64,000 nucleotides of DNA from an uncultured Dorea sp. (GCA_910586965.1 CAJUMF010000006.1:62001-126000); one strand, 5' to 3'; shown: positions 43,795-52,774, counted from the first letter of the stretch. Numbers and translations: made by a program. The notes: generated from the letters alone by a model not told the origin.

Positions 43795-44868
43795 ATGAAA
43801 AAAAGAATGTTGACATGGATACTGGTAGCAGGGTTGTCAGCAGCGATGCTGCAAGGATGCGGAGGTTCAGGAGAAAAGACGGAAGAGGGCAATGCAACGG
43901 AAGAGACGGCAGGACAGAGTGAAGAGAGTGATGCCGGGGAAGACGGCAATACTGAGGAGGATGAAAAGAAGAAGGAACAGGAAGAATTAGAAGGTTGGCT
44001 TAAAGAGGCGGCAGAAAAGCTTGCTCGGGAGAAATTGTGGGGAACGAATAGCACAACGATTGATACTGATGTAAACGGGAAACAAAAAGACAAGACACAA
44101 TTCGAGAAAACAATAGATAATGAAAAGCAGATTATCAAAGAGCTTTATCATTTTAGCACAAACGACCAGACGGAGTTCTGGACAAAAGAAGGGGACAAGG
44201 AATACCAGTATACAACAGTATATATGGATAATGGAAATGAGGAATTTCGTAAGGTTATCTGTGATAAGGATGAAAATCAGATGTATGAAAAGCTAAAAGT
44301 TGTTGAGCTTCCATTTGACAGTACAAAAGCAAGGGAAGTTGTGGGATGTGAGGTGATAAATGGAGGAGAAGAAAGCGATGCTCTCAAAATAAAAGTTGAT
44401 GAACAGTATAAGCTTAATTCGGATTATTTCTTTCGGGAGATAACAAGAGAATCTATCCTGGAGGACTATGGATGGACGGAAGACGATGTTAAACGTGTGG
44501 AAGGAGCATCGGAAGCAATAGATGCTTATATAGCAGAGAATGGAGCTAATATTGAAAAAAATCAAGAGAAAGTATACGAAGCTACATTCATTTACTGGCT
44601 TACGAAAGAAGGGCATGAATTAATAAAAAGCGAGTGCAGGGAGCAGCCGCTGGAAATGGAGTACAAGGCAGCGAATCAATTCTACCGTTTTAGTGATAAA
44701 ATCAACGGTTATGAAACAGGAGAAGGAAAAACGGAAGAAGAGGCGGAGACAAAAGAGATTATCACTTCCACAGAATATGTGACAGGAGAAAAATGTGCTC
44801 CGATGAAAGATTTCCCGAAAGATGCGAAAGAGATAACAAGAGAGCAATTTGTGAATGGAGAGTATTGA
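43795..44868 (+). CDS. Hypothetical lipoprotein of the secreted-protein array
   Basis: A 357-residue lipoprotein with lipobox LQGC (Cys22) and a long acidic linker rich in Glu and Gly up to about residue 60. The rest is charged, mixed alpha/beta sequence (LYHFSTNDQTEFWTKEGDKE, YKLNSDYFFREITRESILED) without a recognised family. It lies 31 bases after the secreted fibronectin-type protein with its own AAAGGAAAAAG site, so it is probably in the same transcript. Function unknown. Confidence 0.75.
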   Translation: MKKRMLTWILVAGLSAAMLQGCGGSGEKTEEGNATEETAGQSEESDAGEDGNTEEDEKKKEQEELEGWLKEAAEKLAREKLWGTNSTTIDTDVNGKQKDKTQFEKTIDNEKQIIKELYHFSTNDQTEFWTKEGDKEYQYTTVYMDNGNEEFRKVICDKDENQMYEKLKVVELPFDSTKAREVVGCEVINGGEESDALKIKVDEQYKLNSDYFFREITRESILEDYGWTEDDVKRVEGASEAIDAYIAENGANIEKNQEKVYEATFIYWLTKEGHELIKSECREQPLEMEYKAANQFYRFSDKINGYETGEGKTEEEAETKEIITSTEYVTGEKCAPMKDFPKDAKEITREQFVNGEY

Positions 44869-44898
44869 TTTTTTGAAAATGCAAAGGTGAAAGGAAAA

Positions 44899-44952
44899 TA
44901 AGAAGATATTCTTCACAATTAAAGGGACGAAATCAAAAAACATATATTTGTA
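44899..44952 (+). pseudogene. Short fibronectin-domain fragment
   Basis: In-frame sequence NKKIFFTIKGTKSKNIYL closely repeats SKKTSLTIKGLKSKKTYY of the protein ending at 43763. It is about 54 bases long, with neither start nor continuing domain. It looks like the scar of a duplication that produced the array. Confidence 0.55.
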
Positions 44953-44969
44953 AGAAAAGGAGAAGAGAA

Positions 44970-46673
44970 ATGAAAAAGAGAATTATCAGTATACTATTAT
45001 CTGTCGGTCTCATCGTAGGTACGTGGGACATGGCGGCGCTGGCAAAGGAAACACAGCCGTTACAGGAAACGACAACAGAGGGAAAAGAAGTTGATGCAGG
45101 AAATGAAGCAGAAAAGGCTTTGACAGCGCAGGCGGCATATGCACAGTTCAATACGGCAAATATGTATGCCATCGCAAATTACGGAATCAAACAGAAGACA
45201 GGTTCTTATATGCTCCTCAAGGTTCCGAGCAATAAGAATGGGAGAGTAATGCCCATGATCATATCTCCGGCAGACCATTCTACAGGAGAATTATATACAC
45301 TGGCAAAGGTGGGAAACTGGTATACGGTAACACCTAAATGCGCCGGTTCATGGCGGTTGAATGTAGAAGGCGAACAGTCGAAAACAGATACAGATGTCGG
45401 TCTTTGGACAAACACCAATCATTCCACGCAGGGGTGGTATTTTGAGCCTGCAGCAGGCGTTGTAGATGGATACATTATTCGCTCTGCCAATGATCCGACA
45501 TGTGTATTGGATGTTAGAGGGACTACTACCGGAAAAGGTGTAAAAGTTAAGAAATATGAGCCGGATAATCCGTGCCAGATATGGATTGTCCGTGCTTATG
45601 CAGCGTCTATTACTTTAAATAAGACGTCAGCAACCTTAGATATAGGAAAGACAGTAACTTTATCTGCGAATAAGAAGCCAGTAGATATGCCAGTTACTTA
45701 TACTTCCAGTGCCGCTAAAGTTGCAACTGTTAACAGTAAAGGTGTGGTGACGGCAAAGGCAGCAGGAACAGCTACTATAACGGCAAAATGCTGCGGGAAA
45801 ACAGCTACTTGCAAGATTACCGTAAGAAAATCAACGCTTGCTGTCAGTTCAAAGATCAGTAAAACGAAGATTACAAAAGGTTCGAAAAACGGGGTGTCCG
45901 GAACGGTAAGCAGTAATAAGAAGATTACTAAGATTACGGCGCAGATTATCGGAAAGAGCAATAAGAAGACGTATTATTCCAAGACTGTAAAACCGAATAA
46001 GACATCTTATAAGCTTACAGGCACAGTGGACAAAGCCATGAAGTTTGATAAGCTCGGGAAAGGCGCATATATTTTCAGAGTGACGGCGTGGGACGCTGCG
46101 GGAAGTAAAGTCAGTAAAGATATTGGGTGTACGGTAAATGAGAAAGCAATAGCAGTAAAGAAAACAAAGCTGGAACAGCAGATAGTTAATACAGACAAGA
46201 AAGCAAAAAAAATAGCTAATCAAAATTCGTTTAATGGATACTGTGGTGCATATGTCTATTATGAGCTGCGTGCAAGAGGAATTTATACTGGAAAAAATAG
46301 TGCATATGAAAAAGGTGTAAATGGAAATCAATGGTACAAATTATTAAGTAATAAAAAATATACAAAAAGTACGGGGAAATATAAAGTAAGAAAATACGGT
46401 GGAAAAAAGAGCTTGGACAAGCTATCAAATTCAGGAAAAAATACAGTATATAATGTTGTTGTTAGTTATAAAAATGGTTCAGGAAGTGGAAGGCCTTATG
46501 GTCATGTGGTTTTTATACATGCGATTAAAGGAGGAAAAGTTTATTTTTCAGAAAGTTATGATATGTTTGGTGTTAAAGAGGGGGATGCCATAGTTGTAAG
46601 TTATAGCAAATTTAAAAAAACATACAATAACTTGTATACGGAACCTCTAGGAGCGGTCGTATTTCAAAAATAA
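44970..46673 (+). CDS. Secreted protein: ricin-like, Big_2 and CHAP-like domains
   Basis: A 567-residue exported protein. Signal peptide KKRIISILLSVGLIVG (cleavage near 26); a ricin-type beta-trefoil (about 55-205, with QIWIV near its end and GYIIRSANDPTCVLDV); a Big_2 Ig-like domain (about 207-285, SKGVVTAKAAGTATITAKC); a second Ig-like domain (about 288-385); and a C-terminal CHAP-like cysteine amidase/peptidase domain with Cys425 (NGYCGAYVYYEL) and His512 (PYGHVVFIHAI). CHAP domains cut peptidoglycan peptides or amidate spermidine-type bonds. AAAAGGAGAAGAG precedes the ATG. The leader is nearly the same as in the gene at 42216. Confidence 0.78.
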   Translation: MKKRIISILLSVGLIVGTWDMAALAKETQPLQETTTEGKEVDAGNEAEKALTAQAAYAQFNTANMYAIANYGIKQKTGSYMLLKVPSNKNGRVMPMIISPADHSTGELYTLAKVGNWYTVTPKCAGSWRLNVEGEQSKTDTDVGLWTNTNHSTQGWYFEPAAGVVDGYIIRSANDPTCVLDVRGTTTGKGVKVKKYEPDNPCQIWIVRAYAASITLNKTSATLDIGKTVTLSANKKPVDMPVTYTSSAAKVATVNSKGVVTAKAAGTATITAKCCGKTATCKITVRKSTLAVSSKISKTKITKGSKNGVSGTVSSNKKITKITAQIIGKSNKKTYYSKTVKPNKTSYKLTGTVDKAMKFDKLGKGAYIFRVTAWDAAGSKVSKDIGCTVNEKAIAVKKTKLEQQIVNTDKKAKKIANQNSFNGYCGAYVYYELRARGIYTGKNSAYEKGVNGNQWYKLLSNKKYTKSTGKYKVRKYGGKKSLDKLSNSGKNTVYNVVVSYKNGSGSGRPYGHVVFIHAIKGGKVYFSESYDMFGVKEGDAIVVSYSKFKKTYNNLYTEPLGAVVFQK

Positions 46674-47519
46674 AATCAAGGATGGAGCTATCTTAGTTTG
46701 TGCTAATAAAGCTTTTTTGAAATTGTCCTTACATGTAGGTGAAAGCAGTATATTGTCAGTTGAGTTTTTACCAGCAGAGGTAGCAGATATACCTTTGAGA
46801 TGGACATCCGACAATAAAGATGTAGCAAAGGTGGATGATACAGGATGTGTTATCGCAATTGATGAAGGAATAGCAAACATTATTGTTAGACCAGAAGGAG
46901 AAAGCGAAGTTGCAGCGCAATGCTAGGTTATGGTAAGTAAAAAACAACTTGAGAATTCGTCAAAAATACCATCTGATAAGCCGGGGGAAGGTGAGAGAAA
47001 GTCTAAGATTAGAGTGTCTAAAATAACTTTATCTGGTGTTTCAAAAAAAATTGCTGCTGGTAAAAAATAGCATTAACAGCCGATATATTTCCAGTTAATG
47101 CTGATAATAAAGCTATTACATGGAAATCTAGCAATACTAAAATAGGGACAGTGAATAATTCTGGTATCGTAACCATGAATAAGAAATCTGGCGGTAAGTC
47201 TGTCACAATCACAACGACAGCAGCAGACGGAAGTGGAGTAAAGCCAGATATAAAATAACGTCAATGAAGGGAATCGTAAAAAAGATAGCCATTTCGGGAA
47301 AGAAAAGTGTTAAAGCGGGAAAGTCATTAAAATTGAAAGCAAAGGTATCATCTACAAAGAAAGCTAATAAAAAATTGAAATGGACAAGCAGTAACACGAA
47401 ATATGCAACGGTCAGCAGTTCCGGAAAAGTAAAAGCGTTAAAAGCAGGAAAAGGTAAAAATTACGGCAATGGCAACAGATGGCAGTGGGAAAAAAACGGT
47501 GACAATCAAAATTAAATAA
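46672..47519 (+). pseudogene. Decayed Big_2-repeat surface protein
   Basis: About 280 codons of Ig-like Big_2 repeats (LRWTSDNKDVAKVDDTG, ITWKSSNTKIGTVNNSG, LKWTSSNTKYATVSSSG) spread over all three frames. Lesions: a TAG inside an otherwise open frame at 46924-46926; a lost base in an A run near 47066; a lost base near 47243; and an extra A near 47456, after which ITAMATDGSGKKTVTIKIK runs to the TAA at 47517. There is no signal peptide; it starts directly after the CHAP protein stop and may once have belonged to a longer surface protein. Confidence 0.75.
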
Positions 47520-47542
47520 ATCAACTTTTCGACAGATAAAAC

Positions 47543-47570
47543 AAAAAGGATTGGAAAACCAATCCTTTTT
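47543..47570. terminator. Bidirectional terminator between the array and hicB-like gene
   Basis: A perfect 12-base stem (47543-47554 with 47559-47570), AAAA loop, with A and T tails on both sides. Confidence 0.88.
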
Positions 47571-47590
47571 GCGGTCAGAGACTTTTTTAA

Positions 47591-47800
47591 TTACACCGGC
47601 ATAGCAGAAAATGAAGGTTCAGGAATTTTCCTGCCTAACATTTGCGCTGTTTCAATCCATTCAGCGATAATAACCTGTGCATTTTCTACCGCTTTTTGCG
47701 GCGTTTCACCATCTGCCATACATCCGGGAAGATCGGGAACAGAAACCAGATAACAATTATCATTTTCAGACCATGATACAATCATAGAATATTTTGCCAT
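47591..47800 (-). CDS. HicB-family antitoxin-like protein
   Basis: A 69-residue protein with the HicB partial RNase-H-like fold: YSMIVSWSENDNCYLVSVPDLPGCMADG, TPQKAVENAQVIIAEWIETA. HicB proteins neutralise the mRNA-cutting toxin HicA. No hicA is present on either side: upstream lies hpf 31 bases away, downstream a terminator. The protein has no C-terminal DNA-binding domain, like many stand-alone HicB relatives. It may be an orphan that survived loss of its toxin or have another role. AAAGGAG precedes the ATG on the minus strand. Confidence 0.82.
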   Translation of the reverse strand: MAKYSMIVSWSENDNCYLVSVPDLPGCMADGETPQKAVENAQVIIAEWIETAQMLGRKIPEPSFSAMPV

Positions 47801-47831
47801 CCTGATTCGCTCCTTTGTAGATAATCAAAAA

Positions 47832-48368
47832 CTATCTGAATTCTGGTTCGATAAGTCCGAAAGAACCGTTCTTCCGGCGGTATACGACATTTACCTCGTC
47901 GGTCTCTGCATTGCAGAATACGAAGAAATCATGTCCTAAAAGATCCATCTGTACACAGGCATCTTCCGGGTACATCGGTTTGATGCCGAACCTCTTTGTA
48001 CGGACGATCTTAACTTCGTCTTCATCCGGAATCAAATCATCTGTCTCATAGAATTCCTGTTTGAAATTACCGCCCTCCTGGTGTCTTGCGATCAGTTTGT
48101 TCTTATATTTGCGAAGCTGCCGCTCGATGACCTCTTCCACAAGGTCAATAGAAACATACATGTCACTGCTTACCTGCTCGGAACGGATAATATCCCCCTT
48201 AACAGGGATGGTTACCTCAATTTTCTGGCGCTCTTTCTGTACGCTTAAGGTTACGTGGATTTCCGTGTCCGGGGTAAAGTACCTCTCAAGTTTTCCTAAT
48301 TTGTGTTCTACGGCTTCTTTTAAGCCAGGTGTCACATCGATGTTTTTTCCAATAATGATAAACGTCAT
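47832..48368 (-). CDS. hpf: Ribosome hibernation-promoting factor, long form
   Basis: A 178-residue protein that binds the decoding centre of idle 70S ribosomes and joins them into 100S dimers. The N-terminal S30AE domain begins MTFIIIGKNIDVTPGLKEAV and the C-terminal dimerisation domain begins around RTKRFGIKPMYPEDACVQMD, the long-HPF layout of Firmicutes. The ATG at 48368 matches the family start and has AAGGAGTTGGGGAGC upstream; a TTG three codons earlier overlaps this site. The gene is followed by hicB-like with only 31 bases between. Confidence 0.94.
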   Translation of the reverse strand: MTFIIIGKNIDVTPGLKEAVEHKLGKLERYFTPDTEIHVTLSVQKERQKIEVTIPVKGDIIRSEQVSSDMYVSIDLVEEVIERQLRKYKNKLIARHQEGGNFKQEFYETDDLIPDEDEVKIVRTKRFGIKPMYPEDACVQMDLLGHDFFVFCNAETDEVNVVYRRKNGSFGLIEPEFR

Positions 48369-48470
48369 GCTCCCCAACTCCTTTTTAATAGAATTTCAGA
48401 ACGTATAATCTGACAATTCGTGATAAAAATGTCGATGATTCTGATATATTTAGTATATCACTTTTTCCGT

Positions 48471-49082
48471 CTAATGTATAGCATGTATTACTTCAATTCT
48501 GGAAATTTTTCCCTCATGCATCTTTGCGACGCGCAGACCTACGTCTCCAATATATACACAGGCTCCTACACCGGTTTCAGTGTCAAATTCTTCGAATTTT
48601 GCAGTAATAAGGTCCAGCAGTGTCTCTCCGGGCTCATGGGGAAGGCTGACATGGATGATCTTATTGACAGCGTTGACTTTTGTCGTGGCGCGAAAGACGA
48701 ACTCATCGGTAATGTCAAATTCACAGAACAAATATTTCCTTGTTGCAAAAAGTACGGCAATCGCACATACACCTACCAGACTGCTCCAAATTGAAGAATT
48801 ATCGATAATGATATGTCTTGCTATGGCGAAAAGAAGTACTTCGAATACTGTGTCAGGAGTGTGCTGGTACATCATACGGATCAGTTCCACACCGATGATC
48901 AGGTTAAAGCATGTGTCCAAAAGGTCATTGTAGTTCGGCCATACATCCAGGTTCGGGATGTTGGTAAGGGAAAGTCCCATACGCAGACACAAAAGCAGAA
49001 TGCCGATGCCCAGCATGATTGTGATAAAAAATTCAAGGATAACGGCAAAACGTTTGATAAAGATAGTTACATATAATCTCAT
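48471..49082 (-). CDS. PsiE-like / transporter-associated-domain membrane protein
   Basis: A 203-residue protein. About four hydrophobic helices occupy the first 130 residues (FAVILEFFITIMLGIGILLL; CFNLIIGVELIRMM; WSSLVGVCAIAVLF). These resemble PsiE-like membrane proteins and are followed by a soluble C-terminal part (HEPGETLLDLITAKFEEFDTE) like a small transporter-associated domain. Function unknown. It lies between hpf and the PAP2 gene on the same strand; AAGGAG precedes the ATG. Confidence 0.72.
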   Translation of the reverse strand: MRLYVTIFIKRFAVILEFFITIMLGIGILLLCLRMGLSLTNIPNLDVWPNYNDLLDTCFNLIIGVELIRMMYQHTPDTVFEVLLFAIARHIIIDNSSIWSSLVGVCAIAVLFATRKYLFCEFDITDEFVFRATTKVNAVNKIIHVSLPHEPGETLLDLITAKFEEFDTETGVGACVYIGDVGLRVAKMHEGKISRIEVIHAIH

Positions 49083-49110
49083 ACAGATCTCCTTATAGTT
49101 CCTGTGAAAT

Positions 49111-50010
49111 TTATTCAGTGGCTTTCAGGGATGCTGTTCGTGTAAAAAGATATGGATATATTACCAGCACCCACAATACCAGTATAAAGTATTCGACCAT
49201 TTTTGCCAAGATGGAACTTCCGAAGAAGATGGAAAATCCTTTTTTTATAATGAGAGCTGCCAAAAGGCCAATGGCAAGTTTAATGAATTGGATGGGGAGG
49301 CTTCCCAAGTGAGGATCAAAGTTAAGCTTTGTGCGCTCAAGATACCAGCCCGCGGCAAAGCCAAGCCCTGCTCCGGCGGCGCGGCAGCAGTCAAGGGCGT
49401 AGCGCGTCTCTATGACGCCGGCGCTCTTTAAGGCAAGCGCATAGGCGGCAACAGAAAGGGAAAGTGCGGCGAGGATTGCCGCAATCTGTCTGAGATGCCG
49501 TGTGCTGTTAAGGAGAAACTCCTGGGAGCGCCAGATGACAAGCGATACCGCGATGGTAAGAGCCATGGATACAAAGACATCTTTGGGAGTGTGGCATCCC
49601 AGGTACATTCTGGAAAAGCCTACCGCCAGAAAGAGGAAGACGCTTAACATTCTAAGCCATCCCCTTTTTGTCTTTAACGCGAGGGGGAAGCAGAGGGCAG
49701 TCGCCCCCTGGGTGTGACCGCTTGGAAATGAGTATCCGGTGGCGGCGGGAACGGCGCTTTCGACAGCGGAGAAGTCCGGGTCTAAAACCCACGGCCTTGG
49801 GATGCGGAATGTGATTTTCAATGTCTGGACGCATAAGCCTGCCGTGAAATAGGTAAAACCTAAAAGATAAGCAAAGCGCTTGTCCGCGCACCAGTAGAGT
49901 GCACAGATAAGCGCGATGATAATGATTTCCTGCCCGAAATAGGTAATGAACTGCATGACGCTGTCAAGAGCCGGGGTTCTGTGTTCGCTGAGAAACCATA
50001 AAAATGCCAT
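49111..50010 (-). CDS. PAP2-family phosphatase, membrane protein
   Basis: A 299-residue integral membrane phosphatase. The three PAP2 motifs are in order: K-x6-RP as KITFRIPRP (about residue 70), PSGH as YSFPSGHTQGA, and SR-x5-H as SRMYLGCHTPKD. Several more helices follow, including two near the C-terminus. Family members dephosphorylate undecaprenyl pyrophosphate or other lipid phosphates. The start overlaps the typA stop by one base (TAATG on the minus strand), so they are co-transcribed. Confidence 0.9.
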   Translation of the reverse strand: MAFLWFLSEHRTPALDSVMQFITYFGQEIIIIALICALYWCADKRFAYLLGFTYFTAGLCVQTLKITFRIPRPWVLDPDFSAVESAVPAATGYSFPSGHTQGATALCFPLALKTKRGWLRMLSVFLFLAVGFSRMYLGCHTPKDVFVSMALTIAVSLVIWRSQEFLLNSTRHLRQIAAILAALSLSVAAYALALKSAGVIETRYALDCCRAAGAGLGFAAGWYLERTKLNFDPHLGSLPIQFIKLAIGLLAALIIKKGFSIFFGSSILAKMVEYFILVLWVLVIYPYLFTRTASLKATE

Positions 50011-51833
50011 TATTTATTGCTCCTTTTTCTTATTTTCGGGTCGAGGATTTTCTTTCTTATCCGAAGTGTCTTCGGAGTCACCTCTAAGAGCTCGTCCGTG
50101 TCGATGAAGTCCAGAGCCTCCTCGAGGCTTAAGATTTTCGGCGCGGTCAGGCGCAGGGCATCGTCGGCTCCGGAGGAGCGGGTGTTAGTGAGGTGCTTGG
50201 TCTTGCAGACATTTACCTCGATGTCGTCCGTCTTCGCATTTTCCCCGATGACCATGCCGGAGTATACTTTTTCCCCGGCGCCAAGGAAGAGCACGCCCCG
50301 CTCCTGAGCCTGGAACAGGCCGTAGGTGACTGTTTCCCCGGTCTCGAAGGCGATGAGGGAGCCCTGTTTCCGGTACTGGATATCGCCCTTATAGGGGGCG
50401 TAGCCGTCGAAGGAGGTGTTCATGATGCCGTTCCCCTTTGTGTCGGTCAAGAATTCACCCCGGTAGCCGATGAGCCCGCGGGAAGGGATGGAAAATTCAA
50501 GCCTTGTGTAGCCGCCGCTTGCCGTTCCCATGTTACGCAGCTCGCCTTTCCTCTGGCTCAGCTTTTCGATGACGGTTCCGGTAAATTCTTCCGGCACATC
50601 CACATATGCCGTCTCCATAGGCTCTAAAAGCTTGCCGCCCTCATCCTTTTTGTAGAGCACCTCTGCCTTGCTCACTGCAAATTCATAGCCCTCCCGGCGC
50701 ATGTTCTCGATGAGGACGGAAAGGTGCAGTTCTCCACGGCCGGATACTTTAAAGCTGTCAGTATTGTCGGATTCTTCCACCCGCAGGCTTACGTCCGTGT
50801 TAAGCTCACGGAACAGCCGGTCTCTTAGATGGCGGGAGGTGACGTATTTTCCTTCCTGTCCGGCAAAGGGGCTGTCGTTGACGATAAACTGCATGGCGAT
50901 GGTCGGCTCGGAGATTTTCTGGAAAGGAATGGCATGGGGATTTTCCGGGCTGCAGATGGTGTCTCCGATGGAAATGTCGGCGATGCCGGAGATTGCCACG
51001 ATGGAGCCGATGCCCGCCTCCTTTACTTCTACCTTGTTTAGCCCGTCAAATTCATAGAGCTTGCTGATGCGTACCTTTTCCTGGCGGGACGGGTCATGCT
51101 CATTTACTACAACCGCGTCCATCCCCACTCTGATGGAGCCGTTGTCGACCTTTCCCACACCGATGCGGCCGACGTACTCGTTGTAGTCGATGGTACTGAT
51201 AAGGACCTGGGTGTCGGCGTCCGGGTCGCCTTCCGGAGCCGGGATATAGTCAAGGATTGTCTCAAAGAGAGGTTTCATGTCGCGCTCCTCGTCCGTTAAG
51301 TCAAGGACGGCAACCCCTGCCTTTGCGGAGGCGTACACAAAGGGGCAGTCTAACTGCTCGTCAGATGCGTCTAAGTCCATGAAGAGCTCTAATACTTCGT
51401 CTATGACTTCGTCCGGCCTTGCCTCCGGGCGGTCGATCTTATTGATGCAGACGATGACCGGAAGGCTTAATTCCAATGCTTTTCTTAAGACGAATTTTGT
51501 CTGGGGCATGGCTCCTTCGAAAGCGTCTACCACGAGGATGACGCCGTTCACCATCTTAAGGACGCGCTCTACCTCGCCGCCGAAATCTGCGTGGCCGGGC
51601 GTGTCTACAATGTTGATTTTTGTTCCTTTATAGTAGACGGCGGTGTTTTTGGAGAGGATGGTGATGCCGCGCTCCCTCTCGATATCGTTGGAGTCCATGA
51701 CGCGCTCGGCAACCTCCTGGTTCTCGCGGAACACGCCGCTCTGCTTTAACAGCTCGTCCACGAGAGTCGTCTTGCCGTGGTCTACATGGGCAATGATTGC
51801 AATGTTACGGATATCTTCGCGTTTTGTTTTCAT
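50010..51833 (-). CDS. typA: GTP-binding translation factor TypA/BipA
   Basis: A ribosome-associated translational GTPase of 607 residues. G1 AHVDHGKTTLVDELL, G2 RERGITI, G3 DTPGHADFGGEV, G4 NKIDRPEA, then the EF-G-like beta barrels and the C-terminal BipA domain (KGNGIMNTSFDGYAPYKG). It aids 50S assembly and growth under stress such as cold. AAGGTGG lies about seven bases before the ATG. All domains are intact; the PAP2 gene is coupled behind it. Confidence 0.97.
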   Translation of the reverse strand: MKTKREDIRNIAIIAHVDHGKTTLVDELLKQSGVFRENQEVAERVMDSNDIERERGITILSKNTAVYYKGTKINIVDTPGHADFGGEVERVLKMVNGVILVVDAFEGAMPQTKFVLRKALELSLPVIVCINKIDRPEARPDEVIDEVLELFMDLDASDEQLDCPFVYASAKAGVAVLDLTDEERDMKPLFETILDYIPAPEGDPDADTQVLISTIDYNEYVGRIGVGKVDNGSIRVGMDAVVVNEHDPSRQEKVRISKLYEFDGLNKVEVKEAGIGSIVAISGIADISIGDTICSPENPHAIPFQKISEPTIAMQFIVNDSPFAGQEGKYVTSRHLRDRLFRELNTDVSLRVEESDNTDSFKVSGRGELHLSVLIENMRREGYEFAVSKAEVLYKKDEGGKLLEPMETAYVDVPEEFTGTVIEKLSQRKGELRNMGTASGGYTRLEFSIPSRGLIGYRGEFLTDTKGNGIMNTSFDGYAPYKGDIQYRKQGSLIAFETGETVTYGLFQAQERGVLFLGAGEKVYSGMVIGENAKTDDIEVNVCKTKHLTNTRSSGADDALRLTAPKILSLEEALDFIDTDELLEVTPKTLRIRKKILDPKIRKRSNK

Positions 51834-51857
51834 ATGGGTTCCACCTTTATCTTCTAA

Positions 51858-51887
51858 TTTATATGCAAATCAATATTACAACCTCAA
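51858..51887 (-). promoter_or_regulatory. Possible promoter of typA
   Basis: On the minus strand TTGAGG (51882-51887) and TATAAA (51858-51863) with an 18-base spacer, about 25-30 bases before the typA start. An alternative pair TTGTAA/TAAACT lies a little further up. Confidence 0.4.
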
Positions 51888-51948
51888 TAGTTTATCACAT
51901 TTTCCGAAATTTACAAGTGGCAGTTGCACTTTAAAAGCAGAACACATC

Positions 51949-51977
51949 TTGAAAAAGGCAGATGCATATGATAGTAT
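51949..51977 (+). promoter_or_regulatory. Promoter of the His/Cys-repeat protein gene
   Basis: TTGAAA (51949-51954) and TAGTAT (51972-51977) with a 17-base spacer, giving a leader of about 60 bases. Confidence 0.6.
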
Positions 51978-52043
51978 AACCGTAAAAGCAAGAAAGAGCA
52001 GAGTAATCTACAAGATTTACGGGACAGAAAGAGGAGGCATTTT

Positions 52044-52640
52044 ATGAACATTAAAAAACCGATTTTGATTTTGGCAGCGGCTTTTCTTGTATTGCAGACC
52101 CCCATTACTGTTGCAGCACATGGACATGGGCACGGCGGGCATCATGGGGGCGGCTGTTATGGTGCGGGAAGGTCTTATGGATCTTGCAGTGTATCCGGCT
52201 GTAATGCTGCGGGAGAGCACCAGCATGGCAGAAGGAGATATGACGGGCATCACGGGAACTGCGTGACGTACAGGCAGTGTACAGTGTCGGGCTGCAGAAA
52301 AACAAAAGGACACAGACATGACGGGGAATATTATTATGGTCACTCTGGCAGAAGGACATACAGACAGTGCAAGGTGTCAGGCTGTGAGAAGGCGAAGGGA
52401 CATAGACACAGCGGGAAATATTATTACGGACATTCCCACAACTGTATCACGTATAGCCAGTGTACAGTACCGGACTGTAAAAAGGTAAAGAAGCACAAAC
52501 ATGATGGATGTTATTATTATGGACATTCGGATGGCGATACCGTATATTACCAGTGTACGGTGCCAGGGTGTAAAAAGACAAAATTACATAAGCATAACGG
52601 CGAGCGTTACTATGGACACTCTACAATGAAGAATTATTGA
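52044..52640 (+). CDS. Secreted His/Cys-rich repeat protein
   Basis: A 198-residue exported protein; signal peptide up to about residue 25 (ILILAAAFLVLQTPITVAA). The mature start is HGHGHGGHHGGG. Then come five repeats of about 33 residues with the pattern C-x-V-x2-C-xn-H-x-H-x-G-x2-YYGHS; examples are CTVSGCRKTKGHRHDG and CKVSGCEKAKGHRHSG, each ending in YYYGHS or YYGHS. Two Cys and four or so His per unit suggest metal binding (zinc, copper or nickel) at the cell surface. No anchor is seen. It is a single gene with its own promoter and GAGGAGG site. I do not recognise a named family. Confidence 0.8.
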   Translation: MNIKKPILILAAAFLVLQTPITVAAHGHGHGGHHGGGCYGAGRSYGSCSVSGCNAAGEHQHGRRRYDGHHGNCVTYRQCTVSGCRKTKGHRHDGEYYYGHSGRRTYRQCKVSGCEKAKGHRHSGKYYYGHSHNCITYSQCTVPDCKKVKKHKHDGCYYYGHSDGDTVYYQCTVPGCKKTKLHKHNGERYYGHSTMKNY

Positions 52641-52774
52641 TCAAGCGAATATGCCGGTATTTTCATAGAAAGCTTTTGACAGAAAGCGGATTGTGAATAT
52701 GCCGGCTGTTTTTATGCCTGTATATGTGTTGAAAGTGGCGAAAAATGCCGTCGAACCGTGTCCTGCGATTGTTG

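Noticed and set aside
52104..52640. The repeats of the His/Cys protein as a CRISPR-like array
   Set aside because: The repeats of about 100 bases are in phase with codons, diverged, and have no constant short repeat with variable spacers.
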